NCBI GenBank assembly: GCA_944359885.1
Contig: CALVTC010000005.1
Span: 1 to 39,719 of the forward strand
From: an uncultured Bacilli bacterium
Lineage (GTDB): Bacteria > Bacillota_I > Bacilli_A > RF39 > UBA660
DNA: 39,719 nucleotides
Reading direction: 5' to 3'
Below, one piece after another: positions 1-9,485 of the stretch. The notes under the pieces are model-generated. The model was not told the origin of the DNA. It saw only the letters and a program-made list of their open reading frames with translations, and searched no databases. Made by a program: the position numbers and the translations under genes. Every line of letters starts with the position of its first letter. Within the stretch, counting starts at the first letter, position 1.

Positions 1-54
1 AGCACACGCTTGATAAGCGTGGGGTCACAGGTTCAAGTCCTGTCAGGTCCACCA
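1..54 (+). tRNA. tRNA-Ile (GAT), 5' part outside the window
   Basis: The anticodon arm CACGC-TTGATAA-GCGTG gives anticodon GAT. The T arm and the acceptor 3' strand follow, ending in an encoded CCA at 52-54. The D arm and acceptor 5' strand lie before the window start. It is the first of four closely packed tRNA genes. Confidence 0.9.
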
Positions 55-62
55 TTAATAGT

Positions 63-139
63 GCCTCAATAGCTCAGTTGGTTAGAGCACTTGACTGTTA
101 ATCAAGGGGTCCTAGGTTCAAGTCCTAGTTGAGGCGCCA
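63..139 (+). tRNA. tRNA-Asn (GTT)
   Basis: A full cloverleaf is visible: acceptor GCCTCAA pairs with TTGAGGC, the anticodon arm CTTGA-CTGTTAA-TCAAG gives GTT, and the T loop contains GTTCAAG. CCA is encoded at 137-139. Only eight bases separate it from the preceding tRNA, so the two are surely co-transcribed. Its product is the expected effector of the asnS T-box leader at about 23219. Confidence 0.95.
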
Positions 140-142
140 TAT

Positions 143-219
143 GGCGAGTTGGTGAAGTGGCTTAACACACCGCCCTTTCACGGCGGCATTCACGGATTCG
201 AATTCCGTACTCGTCACCA
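143..219 (+). tRNA. tRNA-Glu (TTC)
   Basis: Acceptor GGCGAGT pairs with ACTCGTC (one G-T pair). The anticodon arm CCGCC-CTTTCAC-GGCGG gives TTC, and CCA is encoded at 217-219. It starts three bases after tRNA-Asn and is followed by a terminator, so it closes this tRNA transcript. Confidence 0.93.
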
Positions 220-229
220 AATGTGTAGT

Positions 230-250
230 AACTCCAAGTGGAGTTTTTTT
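230..250 (+). terminator. Intrinsic terminator of the tRNA-Ile/Asn/Glu transcript
   Basis: A seven-base-pair stem AACTCCA/TGGAGTT with a two-base loop is followed directly by a T run. Confidence 0.85.
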
Positions 251-262
251 CATTTAAATATG

Positions 263-291
263 TTGACTTTTTCATCTTTGTCATGTAATAT
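263..291 (+). promoter_or_regulatory. Sigma-A promoter for tRNA-Ser
   Basis: A -35 box TTGACT (263-268), a 17-base spacer and a -10 box TAATAT (286-291) lie about 28 bases before the tRNA. This separates tRNA-Ser from the upstream tRNA transcript. Confidence 0.85.
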
Positions 292-318
292 TATATGTGC
301 GAATGCAATTTGAGACGT

Positions 319-409
319 GGAGTAGTACTCAAGAGGCTGAAGAGGCGCCCCTGCTAAGGGTGTAGGTCGGGCAACTGGCGCGAGAGTTCAAATCTCTCCT
401 ACTCCGCCA
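319..409 (+). tRNA. tRNA-Ser (GCT)
   Basis: Acceptor GGAGTAG pairs with CTACTCC. The anticodon loop CTGCTAA gives GCT. The long variable arm (GTGTAGGTCGGGCAACTGGCG region) is typical of serine tRNAs and explains the 91-base length. CCA is encoded at 407-409. Confidence 0.94.
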
Positions 410-419
410 TGATGATTTT

Positions 420-441
420 AAGAGCTTAATGCTCTTTTTTT
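420..441 (+). terminator. Intrinsic terminator of tRNA-Ser
   Basis: Stem AAGAGC/GCTCTT with a five-base loop is followed by a T run. Confidence 0.85.
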
Positions 442-477
442 CTTACTTTTTTGTTTCGAAGATTGCCGTAAATTCGG

Positions 478-506
478 TTTACTTAATTCTTTTGTTTTGC
501 TATAAT
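478..506 (+). promoter_or_regulatory. Sigma-A promoter of the glucan synthase gene
   Basis: TTTACT (478-483), a 17-base spacer and a perfect TATAAT (501-506). The 18 bases 478-495 recur exactly at 34777-34794 before another gene (see findings). Confidence 0.75.
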
Positions 507-528
507 TGGAATTAGGAGTGGTAAGATT

Positions 529-3500
529 ATGGCAAACTTAGTAAAAAATTTTTTAACAGATTTTGAAGATATTAATGAGTATTATAGTTTTTTAGTAGAT
601 AAGACAAAAAATCGTGAATATGTAGGTATTACAAATGAATGGTTAATTGATAATTTTTATTTATTAGTAGAGCATAAAACTAATATTATGCATGATAAAA
701 AAGATATAACTAAAAGTTTAAAGAAGTATGAACGTATTTTTTATTGTTTGAAAGAAATTGTTGTACGTAATAACTATAATATTAATTTTAAATTATTAGT
801 ATCAGAGTTACGAGAGTATCAAAAGCGAACTAAGGTAAACTTTTCTTACCCTGAGCTTGTTTGTGTAAAAAATATTCTATTATTCATCTATACGAAGAGA
901 CTTGCGGAATTGTGTCATGAAGAATATGCTAATTTATTAAATAAAGAAAAAGTAGCTAGAATTATTGAAAATAGAGAAGAAAAAGATATTGAACTATCTA
1001 ATTTTTTAAGTGATAGTGTTTCTGTTTCGGAAGAAGCAAATTATATTTTTGAGATTAATAATCAATTAAAGGAATTAGGGTCTAAAAGCAGACGTTTGTT
1101 TAAAGAGTTAAATGAATTATTAGAAGAAAAAAGAATTAGTTTAAAAGAAATTATTAATAATGAATATCAGAAAAGTATTGATAATGATATTTTGATTTCT
1201 AACATTTTTGGTGATTTGAAAGAGTTTTTTGAATTTACAGAAGAAGATTTATTTAAGAAAGTTAGTAAGACTGAGAAACTGTTGTTGGAAGATGAGATTT
1301 ATGCCAAGATGACAGTGGAGTCTAAAAGATTATATCGAAATCAGTTATTAAAGCTTGCTAAAAAAAATCATAAAGATGAAGTTACGTATTTAGAGGAGTT
1401 GCTTGATAAAGTAGATGGGAATGAGTATCATATTGGTTTTTGGTTGTTTCCTAAAAAGAAGAATACGGTTAAAGTTATTTTATATATTTTAACGATTGTT
1501 GTTGTTACGCTTGTTATTAGTTTTTTCTTATCACGTTATTTTATTACTTGGAGATGGCTTGGTTTTCTTTTGTTACTTATTCCTGTTAGTCAGTTGTTTG
1601 TACAGATTTTTAATCAGTTATTGATTCGCTTTGTTCCAACGTATCCGTTGCCAAAACTTGATTATTCTAAAGGTATTCCAGATGATGCTAAAACTATGGT
1701 TGTTATTCCTACGATTATTGGTAATACGGAAAAGATTAAGAATATGTTTGATACATTAGAGACATTTTATATTATGAATCAAACAGATAATTTGTATTTT
1801 ACTTTACTTGGTGATGTTACTGCTAGTAATCAGGAAGTATTAGATATTGATCAAGAACTTGCAGAGTATGGTAAAAATTATGCCGAGGAATTAAATAAAA
1901 AGTATAAAAAAGATTTGTTTTTCTTTTTATATCGTAAACGTTTTTGGAATGAGCATGAACGTAGTTATTTAGGTCATGAGAGAAAACGTGGGGCATTGTT
2001 GCAGTTTAGTCAATTATTGCTTGGGAAGATGAGCAAAGAAGAACAAGATTATTGGTATTTTGCCAATACATTAGGTGATTTTGATGGTGATATTCGTTAC
2101 GTTATTACCCTTGATCAAGATAATCGTTTGGTTTTAAATACGGCATTAAATTTAGTTGGTGCTATGGCTCATCCTATGAATCGTCCAGTTTTAAATAAAG
2201 AGGGAACTAGGGTTGTTCGTGGTTATGGAATTATGCAACCTCGAGTTAGTTTGGATATTGAAGCTACCAATAGGAGTTTATATAGTCAAATTTTTGCTGG
2301 TATTGGTGGTTTTGATACTTATAGTGCAATAGTTCCTAATTTATATCAAGATGCTTTTGGTGAAGGTAGTTTTATTGGAAAAGGTATTTATGATCTAGAA
2401 GTTTTTGATCAAGTATTAGCGGATGTTTTTCCAGATAATTTAGTTTTAAGTCATGATTTATTAGAAGGAAATTATTTACGATGTGGATATGTTTCTGATA
2501 TTGAATTAATTGATGACTTTCCTTCTAAGTTTTTAACAGATACCTCTAGACATCATCGCTGGGCGAGGGGAGATTTACAGATTGTTAGTTGGCTTTTGCC
2601 TTTTGTTAAGAATAAACAAGGAAAAAAAGTAAAAAATCCTATTAATTTATTAGGTAAGTGGAAAATATTTGATAATATTGTCCGTATGTTTTTATATCCG
2701 ACTTTATTACTTGTATTATTATGTGCTTGCTTTTTAGGAAAAGTTAATCCATTATGGTGGATAGGTCTTGTTCTTTTAGAGATTGCAATACCAATTTTAT
2801 TCTTTTTACAAAGTAAGGTATATCAAAGAGAGTCTAAAAAAGAAAAAGCAACGGTTTATTATAAGCATTTGTTATTTGGAGGAAAGAGCTTATTTTTACG
2901 TTCTTATCTAGTTCTTGCAACATTACCATTTTATTCTAAATTATATTTAGATGCTTTTTTCCGTACTTGTTATCGATTATTAATTAGTCATGATAATTTA
3001 CTTAACTGGGTAACAGCAGAAGATGCTGCAAAGAAGACAGATAAGACATTCCTAGGCTATTTAAGTCACTTTACTTTTCACTTGGTATTTAGTTTTGGCT
3101 TATTAATTATTGGTCTTGTTTTCTTTAATGTTTATGCTTGTATTCTTTCTATTATCTTTATTACAGCACCATTTGTTTTATATTATGTAAGTCTAGATAT
3201 TGATCCTCAAAAAATAGAATTAAAAGATGATGAAGTAGAAGATATTAGGGAGATTGCTTATCAGACATGGTGTTATTTTAAAGATAACTTGAAGAGTGAA
3301 TATCATTATTTAATACCGGATAACTATCAAGAAAATCGTGAAGTAAAATTAGATTTAAGAGCTTCTCCTACAGGAATTGGTTTTTCTCTTCTTAGCATTG
3401 TTTGTGCAGTAGAGTTAGATTTTATTTCTTATGATGAGGCGAAAGAGTTAATTAGTCATATTTTAGATACAGTTGATTCTTTAGAAAAATGGCATGGTCA

Positions 3501-6500
3501 TTTATATAATTGGTATGATATAAAAAGTTTAAAAGTAATGAGGCCAAGTTTTGTATCCACAATTGATTCTGGAAATTTGGTTGCTAGTTTAATTGTTGTT
3601 CGTGAGTTTTTAGAAGATCACGAGGATGTTAGTGTTTTAAAACTTTGTGATAAACTTATTCGTAATACTAATTTTAAAAAGTTATATACTAAACGAGATG
3701 TTTTTAGTATTGGATATGATGAATTAGAAGGAAGACTTTCTATTTATAATTATAATAAGTTTGCTAGTGAATCTAGATTAACTAGTTATTTGGCTATTTG
3801 TCTTGGGGATGCTCCTAGTAAACATTGGTTTTGTCTAGATAAATCGCTTACTACTTATAAAGGAAGAAAAGGACTAATTTCTTGGTCTGGTACTTCATTT
3901 GAATATTTTATGCCGTTCTTATTTATGAAGAATTATCCTAATACTTTGCTAGATGAAAGTTATCATTTTGCGAAATTTTGTCAGGAAGATTATATTGATA
4001 GTGTTTCCCGATCTTTACCTTGGGGAATTAGTGAGTCTGCTTATAATGAATTAGATAATTCTCTTAATTATAAGTATCGAGCTTTTTCTACACCATATTT
4101 AAAAGCAAAAGAGGATAAAGAAAATCGTATTGTTATTGCGCCTTATGCTTCTTTAATGGCTATGTCTTTGTTCCCTAGAGATGTTTATGATAATTTTTCA
4201 AAATTTAAAAAATTAGATATGGTTGGAAAGTATGGTTTTTATGAATCTTATGATTATGATAACAAAGGTGTTGTTAAGGCATTCTTTGCTCATCATCAAG
4301 GAATGAGTTTAGTTGGTCTTACTAATTATCTAAAAGCAGGAGCTATTCAAAATTATTTCCATCAAAATGTTAATATTAAGACGTTTGATATTTTGTTAAA
4401 AGAAAAAGTACAAGTTCGTACTAGTATTGATATGAAGATGGCTAGATATAAGAAGTATGATTATCATAAAGAAACTATTGAAAATGATATTCGTACTTTC
4501 AATTATATTTCTTATTTACCAGAGGTTAGTGTTTTATCGAATAGGAAATATTGTTTACTTATGAATGATAGAGGAGATAGTTTTTCTAGATATCGTACGT
4601 TGCAATTAAATCGTTATCGTAAAGTAACAGAACAAGATTATGGAATTTTCTTATATATTAAAGATTTAGATACGAATTATATTTGGTCTAATACTTATGC
4701 ACCAATTAATAAGAAACCAGATAAGTATGAAGTTGTTTTTGCAGCAGATAAGATTAAGTATTTGCGTACAGATGGTAGAATTACTACAAAGACAGAAATT
4801 GTAGTTACGAAAAATCATCATGCAGAAATTCGTAAAATTACGTTTAAAAATGAAAGTGATGATGTTAAGAGATTAGAATTAACTACATATACAGAACCAA
4901 TTCTTTCTGAGAATATGGATGATGTTTCTCATAGAGCATTTAATAGTATGTTTTTGACGAGTATGTATGATTCGGATAGTAATTCGTTAATTGTTCGTAG
5001 AAAGAGTAGAAATGATTCTAATATTAATAGTTATATGCTACATCGTTTACTTGTTTTAAATCCAATGGATGAGTATAGTTTTGAAACAGAGAGAAAAAAT
5101 TTCTTAGGACGAAATCGTAGTATGCAAGATCCTAAGGGAATGCATGAGAAACTAAGTAATGTTGCTGGTACTCAGTTAGATCCTGTTTTAAGTATTCGTA
5201 ATACTATAGAAGTATTACCTAATAGTTCTACTTCTGTTTATATTATTACTGGTTTTGGACGTAGTATGGAACAAATTCATGATATTATTTCTTCTTATCA
5301 TGATGATATATCTATTAATGCAGCATTTAAGGTATCTACATTAATGAATGTAATTAATACTAAGAATATGAATATTACTGGTCGTGATATGAGAATCTTT
5401 AATATTATGCTTAATTACTTATATCAAACTACGAAGCTTTCTGTTACAGAAGAGAGAATGGATTTATTGAGGAAGAATGCTTTAGGACAATCTGCTCTTT
5501 GGAAGTTTGGAGTTAGTGGAGATCGACCTATTATCGTGGTAGAGATTTCTGATATTGCTGATTTAACATTTGTTTATGATGTGTTGAAAGCTTTTGAATA
5601 TTATAAAAATAATTCTATTTTTGTAGATATTGTTATTATTAATAGTGAATCTAGTCAATATGCTAAAATTATAAAGAAGGAAATTGATGATGAACTTTAT
5701 CGTATGTATACGTTAAATAGTTTTTATCATATACCTGGTTCTGTTACTGTAGTCGATGGATTAGAGTTGTCTAGAGAAGAGAAGAGTTTACTTTATATGG
5801 TTGCAAGATTGAATTTTGTAATTTATGATCATCATTCTTTACAAGAAGCTGTTGAAGAGTTACAGAAGAAGAATAAAGTTAGTGATTATCATACTGCAGA
5901 AATAGAGACTCATGGAGAATTTCGTTCTAGAGAAAAACTTACTTTTGATAATGGTTATGGTGGTTTTAAGAATCATGGTAGAGAGTATGTAATTTATAAT
6001 CCTGATACACCAGCGCCATGGAGTAATATTATTGCGAATAAAAAGTTTGGTACTATTATTACCAATAATGGTTGTGGATATACGTATGCTTATAATTCTG
6101 GTGAGTTTAAAATTACTTCTTGGACAAATGATATGGTTGCAAATGATAAATCTGAGGGATTTAAGTTTAATGGACGTATTTTTGATCCAATGAAATGTAC
6201 TCATGGTTTTGGTTATAGTATTTTAGAAAGTGAAAATGACGAAGTCAAAAAAGAAATTACTGAATTTGTTGCGAAGGAAGATACTGTTAAATTTTATTTA
6301 GTAAAACTTACTAATAAATTAGATAAACCGGTAGATATTGATGTTGATTTTTGGATTAATCCAGTCTTTGGTAATTTTGAAGAGAAGACGGCAAGACATA
6401 TTTTAACGGAGTTTTTAGGTGATGATAATTATTTGAAACTTCGAAATGTTTATAGTGTTAATTATTCAGATGTTTGTGTATTTATGTCTTGTAGTTTACC

Positions 6501-8193
6501 TATTTTATCTACTGAAAATGATAAGATTTTAGTTAAGAGCATTCATACTAAAATACATTTGGATGCGAAGAATACGGAAAGCTGTGTCTTTGTGTTAGGA
6601 AGTAGTATGGATAGTGATTCTATTCCTAGTATGTTAGATAAATATTTAGATGTTAAGTTTGCTAGAAGTGAGTTACGATCTGTAAAAGAATACTGGGATA
6701 AGATGTTAGGTGTTGTTCAAGTTCATAGTCCTGATGAAAGTTTTGATTATATGGTAAATGGTTGGTATTTGTATCAAGCACTTTCTTCTCATATTTTTGC
6801 AAGAGCAGGATTTTATCAGGTAAGTGGTGCTTATGGATATCGAGATCAATTACAAACTGCTATGAATCTTTCATTTGTTGCTCCTGATGCTGCTAGAAGT
6901 CAAATATTAATTAATGCTTCTCATCAGTTTGAGCAAGGTGATGTCCTACATTGGTGGCATGAAAGAAATCATTTTGGACTTCGTAGTCGTTATAAAGATG
7001 ATTATTTGTGGCTTGTTTATGCTACAGCAAAGTATTTAGATACGACCAAGGATTATTCTATTTTGGAAGAGAAAATTCCTTATGTAGTAGGACCAGAACT
7101 TAGTAATTATGAACAAGAAAAAGGTATTGTATTTACTTATTCTGATACTAAGAGTACACTTCTTGAACATTGTTTGAAATCATTACATTTATCTATGAGT
7201 TCTTTAGGAAGACATGGACTTCCACTTATGGGTGGTGGTGATTGGAATGATGGAATGAATAAAGTTGGAATCAAAGGAAAAGGAGAAAGTGTCTGGCTAG
7301 GATTCTTCTTATATGAAGTCATTAGTATGTTTATGTCTTTTATGAAAGAGTATGATAAGAAGTTTTCTTTGAAAGAGTTTAAAGAATTTAATGAAAAGTT
7401 AAAAGATAATTTGAATAAGAAAGCTTGGGATGAAGAGTATTATTTAAGAGCTTATTTTGACAATGGTGATAAACTTGGAAGTCATGAGAATAAAGAATGT
7501 AAGATTGATTTAATTTCTCAAAGCTTTGCAATATTGAGTAAGGTTGCACCAAAGGAGTTTGTACAAAAGTTAATTACTTCTGTAGAGGAAAACTTAGTAG
7601 ATGATAAAAATAAAATTATTAAACTTCTTACGCCAGCTTTTGAAAAATCTTTAAATAATCCTGGTTATATTATGAATTATCCAAAAGGACTTCGAGAAAA
7701 TGGAGGTCAGTATACGCATGCTACTTCTTGGTATCTTATGGCACTTATTCGTTTAGGATATTATGATAGAGCTTATCGTTATTATCAGATGATTAATCCT
7801 GTTAATCGAAGTCTAGATTCTCATGATGTTAATCAATATGTAGTAGAGCCTTATGTTATTGCTGCTGATATTTATTCGGCAGAGCGTTATCCTGGTAGGG
7901 GAGGATGGACTTGGTATTCTGGTACTCCTGGTTGGTATTACTATATTGGTATAGAAGAAATTTTAGGATTGAAGCGACATGGTGATGTTTTAACATTTAG
8001 TCCTAATATTCCAATTGCCTGGGATAGTGTTTTAGTGGATTATACTTATAAGGATACAATATATCATATTGAAATAGTAAAGGCAAAAACAGAACGTGTT
8101 ACTTTAGATGGTAAAAAATGTATCAACAAAGAAGTAAATCTTGTTGATGATAAAAAGGAGCATCGTGTATTAGTTCATTTTATTGCTGGATAA
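529..8193 (+). CDS. Cyclic beta-1,2-glucan synthase-like protein (GT84-GH189-GH94)
   Basis: This 2554-residue membrane protein has the domain order of cyclic beta-1,2-glucan synthases (NdvB/ChvB/Cgs family). A mostly helical, probably cytoplasmic N-terminus (1-305) is followed by membrane segments near 310-365. A glycosyltransferase region (about 400-740) contains TLDQDN near 525 and HHRWARGD at 675-682. More membrane segments follow near 720-770 and 840-900. A glucoamylase-like domain (about 940-1300, now classed GH189, the cyclising domain) contains HHQGMSL from 1255. The GH94 phosphorylase-type part, with beta-sandwich repeats, runs to the end and has the acid motif GGGDWNDGM at 2235-2243. 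Known family members make glucan from UDP-glucose and trim or cyclise it. The length is slightly below the 2800 or so residues of rhizobial enzymes. AGGAG at 514-518 sets the ATG. Expected product is inferred, since linear beta-1,2-glucan is also possible. Confidence 0.9.
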   Translation: MANLVKNFLTDFEDINEYYSFLVDKTKNREYVGITNEWLIDNFYLLVEHKTNIMHDKKDITKSLKKYERIFYCLKEIVVRNNYNINFKLLVSELREYQKRTKVNFSYPELVCVKNILLFIYTKRLAELCHEEYANLLNKEKVARIIENREEKDIELSNFLSDSVSVSEEANYIFEINNQLKELGSKSRRLFKELNELLEEKRISLKEIINNEYQKSIDNDILISNIFGDLKEFFEFTEEDLFKKVSKTEKLLLEDEIYAKMTVESKRLYRNQLLKLAKKNHKDEVTYLEELLDKVDGNEYHIGFWLFPKKKNTVKVILYILTIVVVTLVISFFLSRYFITWRWLGFLLLLIPVSQLFVQIFNQLLIRFVPTYPLPKLDYSKGIPDDAKTMVVIPTIIGNTEKIKNMFDTLETFYIMNQTDNLYFTLLGDVTASNQEVLDIDQELAEYGKNYAEELNKKYKKDLFFFLYRKRFWNEHERSYLGHERKRGALLQFSQLLLGKMSKEEQDYWYFANTLGDFDGDIRYVITLDQDNRLVLNTALNLVGAMAHPMNRPVLNKEGTRVVRGYGIMQPRVSLDIEATNRSLYSQIFAGIGGFDTYSAIVPNLYQDAFGEGSFIGKGIYDLEVFDQVLADVFPDNLVLSHDLLEGNYLRCGYVSDIELIDDFPSKFLTDTSRHHRWARGDLQIVSWLLPFVKNKQGKKVKNPINLLGKWKIFDNIVRMFLYPTLLLVLLCACFLGKVNPLWWIGLVLLEIAIPILFFLQSKVYQRESKKEKATVYYKHLLFGGKSLFLRSYLVLATLPFYSKLYLDAFFRTCYRLLISHDNLLNWVTAEDAAKKTDKTFLGYLSHFTFHLVFSFGLLIIGLVFFNVYACILSIIFITAPFVLYYVSLDIDPQKIELKDDEVEDIREIAYQTWCYFKDNLKSEYHYLIPDNYQENREVKLDLRASPTGIGFSLLSIVCAVELDFISYDEAKELISHILDTVDSLEKWHGHLYNWYDIKSLKVMRPSFVSTIDSGNLVASLIVVREFLEDHEDVSVLKLCDKLIRNTNFKKLYTKRDVFSIGYDELEGRLSIYNYNKFASESRLTSYLAICLGDAPSKHWFCLDKSLTTYKGRKGLISWSGTSFEYFMPFLFMKNYPNTLLDESYHFAKFCQEDYIDSVSRSLPWGISESAYNELDNSLNYKYRAFSTPYLKAKEDKENRIVIAPYASLMAMSLFPRDVYDNFSKFKKLDMVGKYGFYESYDYDNKGVVKAFFAHHQGMSLVGLTNYLKAGAIQNYFHQNVNIKTFDILLKEKVQVRTSIDMKMARYKKYDYHKETIENDIRTFNYISYLPEVSVLSNRKYCLLMNDRGDSFSRYRTLQLNRYRKVTEQDYGIFLYIKDLDTNYIWSNTYAPINKKPDKYEVVFAADKIKYLRTDGRITTKTEIVVTKNHHAEIRKITFKNESDDVKRLELTTYTEPILSENMDDVSHRAFNSMFLTSMYDSDSNSLIVRRKSRNDSNINSYMLHRLLVLNPMDEYSFETERKNFLGRNRSMQDPKGMHEKLSNVAGTQLDPVLSIRNTIEVLPNSSTSVYIITGFGRSMEQIHDIISSYHDDISINAAFKVSTLMNVINTKNMNITGRDMRIFNIMLNYLYQTTKLSVTEERMDLLRKNALGQSALWKFGVSGDRPIIVVEISDIADLTFVYDVLKAFEYYKNNSIFVDIVIINSESSQYAKIIKKEIDDELYRMYTLNSFYHIPGSVTVVDGLELSREEKSLLYMVARLNFVIYDHHSLQEAVEELQKKNKVSDYHTAEIETHGEFRSREKLTFDNGYGGFKNHGREYVIYNPDTPAPWSNIIANKKFGTIITNNGCGYTYAYNSGEFKITSWTNDMVANDKSEGFKFNGRIFDPMKCTHGFGYSILESENDEVKKEITEFVAKEDTVKFYLVKLTNKLDKPVDIDVDFWINPVFGNFEEKTARHILTEFLGDDNYLKLRNVYSVNYSDVCVFMSCSLPILSTENDKILVKSIHTKIHLDAKNTESCVFVLGSSMDSDSIPSMLDKYLDVKFARSELRSVKEYWDKMLGVVQVHSPDESFDYMVNGWYLYQALSSHIFARAGFYQVSGAYGYRDQLQTAMNLSFVAPDAARSQILINASHQFEQGDVLHWWHERNHFGLRSRYKDDYLWLVYATAKYLDTTKDYSILEEKIPYVVGPELSNYEQEKGIVFTYSDTKSTLLEHCLKSLHLSMSSLGRHGLPLMGGGDWNDGMNKVGIKGKGESVWLGFFLYEVISMFMSFMKEYDKKFSLKEFKEFNEKLKDNLNKKAWDEEYYLRAYFDNGDKLGSHENKECKIDLISQSFAILSKVAPKEFVQKLITSVEENLVDDKNKIIKLLTPAFEKSLNNPGYIMNYPKGLRENGGQYTHATSWYLMALIRLGYYDRAYRYYQMINPVNRSLDSHDVNQYVVEPYVIAADIYSAERYPGRGGWTWYSGTPGWYYYIGIEEILGLKRHGDVLTFSPNIPIAWDSVLVDYTYKDTIYHIEIVKAKTERVTLDGKKCINKEVNLVDDKKEHRVLVHFIAG

Positions 8194-8219
8194 ACGACTA
8201 TTTTGTTAGTCGTTTTTCT
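8192..8219 (+). terminator. Intrinsic terminator after the glucan synthase gene
   Basis: A nine-base-pair stem AAACGACTA/TAGTCGTTT (8192-8200 with 8207-8215) starts within the stop codon and ends in a T-rich tract. Confidence 0.9.
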
Positions 8220-8237
8220 TTTTCTTTTTATCAGGCG

Positions 8238-8266
8238 TTCATATCTATTTCGTTTTATGATATACT
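8238..8266 (+). promoter_or_regulatory. Probable sigma-A promoter of the pgi operon
   Basis: TTCATA (8238-8243), a 17-base spacer and TATACT (8261-8266), 26 bases before the pgi start. The -35 box is only moderate. Confidence 0.6.
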
Positions 8267-8292
8267 TTTATTAGATAGAAAGAAGGTATGTT

Positions 8293-9483
8293 ATGAAAAT
8301 AGATGTTTCTACCTATATGAAGTCTTTTTTAGATTCTACATTGGTTGAGAAGTATCAGAATAGAAAAGATGAAGTTTTTCAAAAGTTGGATTCTGTATAT
8401 ATGAATGGTTGGTGTCAACCAGATTTATCTTTTGTAGACGATATTTTCAAGGTTAGAGATCAGATATTAAAGCATTCTAAATGTTTGGTTGTTGTAGGAA
8501 TTGGTGGAAGTTTTTTAGGAAGTAGAGCTTTTTATGAATTGTTTACTCCCTATTTTAAGAAGAGAGACTTTTCTATTATATTTGCTGGTACTACTTTATC
8601 TAGTCATTATATGAAAGAGTTGATAGAATATTTAGAGGAGGTTGATTTTTCTTTAAATATTATTAGTAAGAGTGGTACTACTATGGAGACTTCACTTACT
8701 TATCAGGCAATTAAGAAAGTAATGGAGAAAAAATATACTAAGGATGAGATGAAAAAACATATTATTATTACTACTGATCCTGTGCGAGGTGCTCTACGTC
8801 AAGAAGTAAATGAAGAAGGATATTATTCTTTTAGTATTCCTGATAATATTGGTGGAAGGTACTCTTTACTTACAGCAGCACATTTATTTCCTTTATCTTT
8901 TTGCATCAATATTCGTCTACTTATTGAAGGATATCTTTGTGGTTTGCAAAGAAGAGAAGAGGCATTTTCTTATGCTGTTGTTAGAAGAGTGATGTTTGAT
9001 CTTGGAAAAGTAGTTGAAAATTTCGTATCTTATGAAAATAATTGGTATTATTATTTGGAGTGGTTGAAGCAATTATTTGGTGAAAGTGAAGGAAAGGATG
9101 GAAAGGGTGTTTTTCCAGTTTCTATGATTCATACTAGGGATTTACATTCTTTAGGTCAATTTATTCAAGAAGGAAATAAGATTATTTTTGAAACATTTTT
9201 TAAAATTAAACATAGTTTTTCATATTCCATTGAAGGATGCGATTTGCATTCTATCAATTTGTTAGTTGAAGATAGTGTTATGTCTGCTCATTACCGTGGG
9301 GGTGTTCCTTTAGTTGTTATTGAATTAGAAGAGGTATCTTTGAAAGTTATGGGAGAAGTTTCTGCTATGTTTATGTTAGTTGCTGCTTTTAGTGGATATT
9401 TATTTGATATTAATCCTTTCGATCAACCAGGTGTAGAAGTTTATAAAAGAGAGGTTAAAGCTCGTTTAGAACAAGCTAATTAA
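8293..9483 (+). CDS. pgi: Glucose-6-phosphate isomerase
   Basis: The enzyme interconverts glucose-6-phosphate and fructose-6-phosphate in the cytoplasm (glycolysis). Family signatures are clear: GIGGS at 69-73, the sugar-phosphate-binding SKSGTT at 125-130, a QEGNK motif at 292-296 whose Glu293 matches the catalytic glutamate, and the C-terminal NPFDQPGVE with the conserved downstream lysine region. At 396 residues it is shorter than the usual 430-450 of Bacillus-type enzymes but has no missing core motif. AGAAGG at 8281-8286 supports the ATG. It heads a run of four closely spaced genes. Co-location with the glucan synthase suggests glucose-phosphate supply, which is inference only. Confidence 0.95.
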   Translation: MKIDVSTYMKSFLDSTLVEKYQNRKDEVFQKLDSVYMNGWCQPDLSFVDDIFKVRDQILKHSKCLVVVGIGGSFLGSRAFYELFTPYFKKRDFSIIFAGTTLSSHYMKELIEYLEEVDFSLNIISKSGTTMETSLTYQAIKKVMEKKYTKDEMKKHIIITTDPVRGALRQEVNEEGYYSFSIPDNIGGRYSLLTAAHLFPLSFCINIRLLIEGYLCGLQRREEAFSYAVVRRVMFDLGKVVENFVSYENNWYYYLEWLKQLFGESEGKDGKGVFPVSMIHTRDLHSLGQFIQEGNKIIFETFFKIKHSFSYSIEGCDLHSINLLVEDSVMSAHYRGGVPLVVIELEEVSLKVMGEVSAMFMLVAAFSGYLFDINPFDQPGVEVYKREVKARLEQAN

Positions 9484-9485
9484 GT

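Noticed and set aside
5860-6204. Reverse-strand open frame inside the glucan synthase gene, and similar ones elsewhere (for example 27981-28358, 37469-37846, 37891-38241)
   Set aside because: They lie opposite strongly supported genes, have no ribosome binding sites and give low-complexity Ile/Asn/Ser-rich translations typical of antisense frames in AT-rich DNA.
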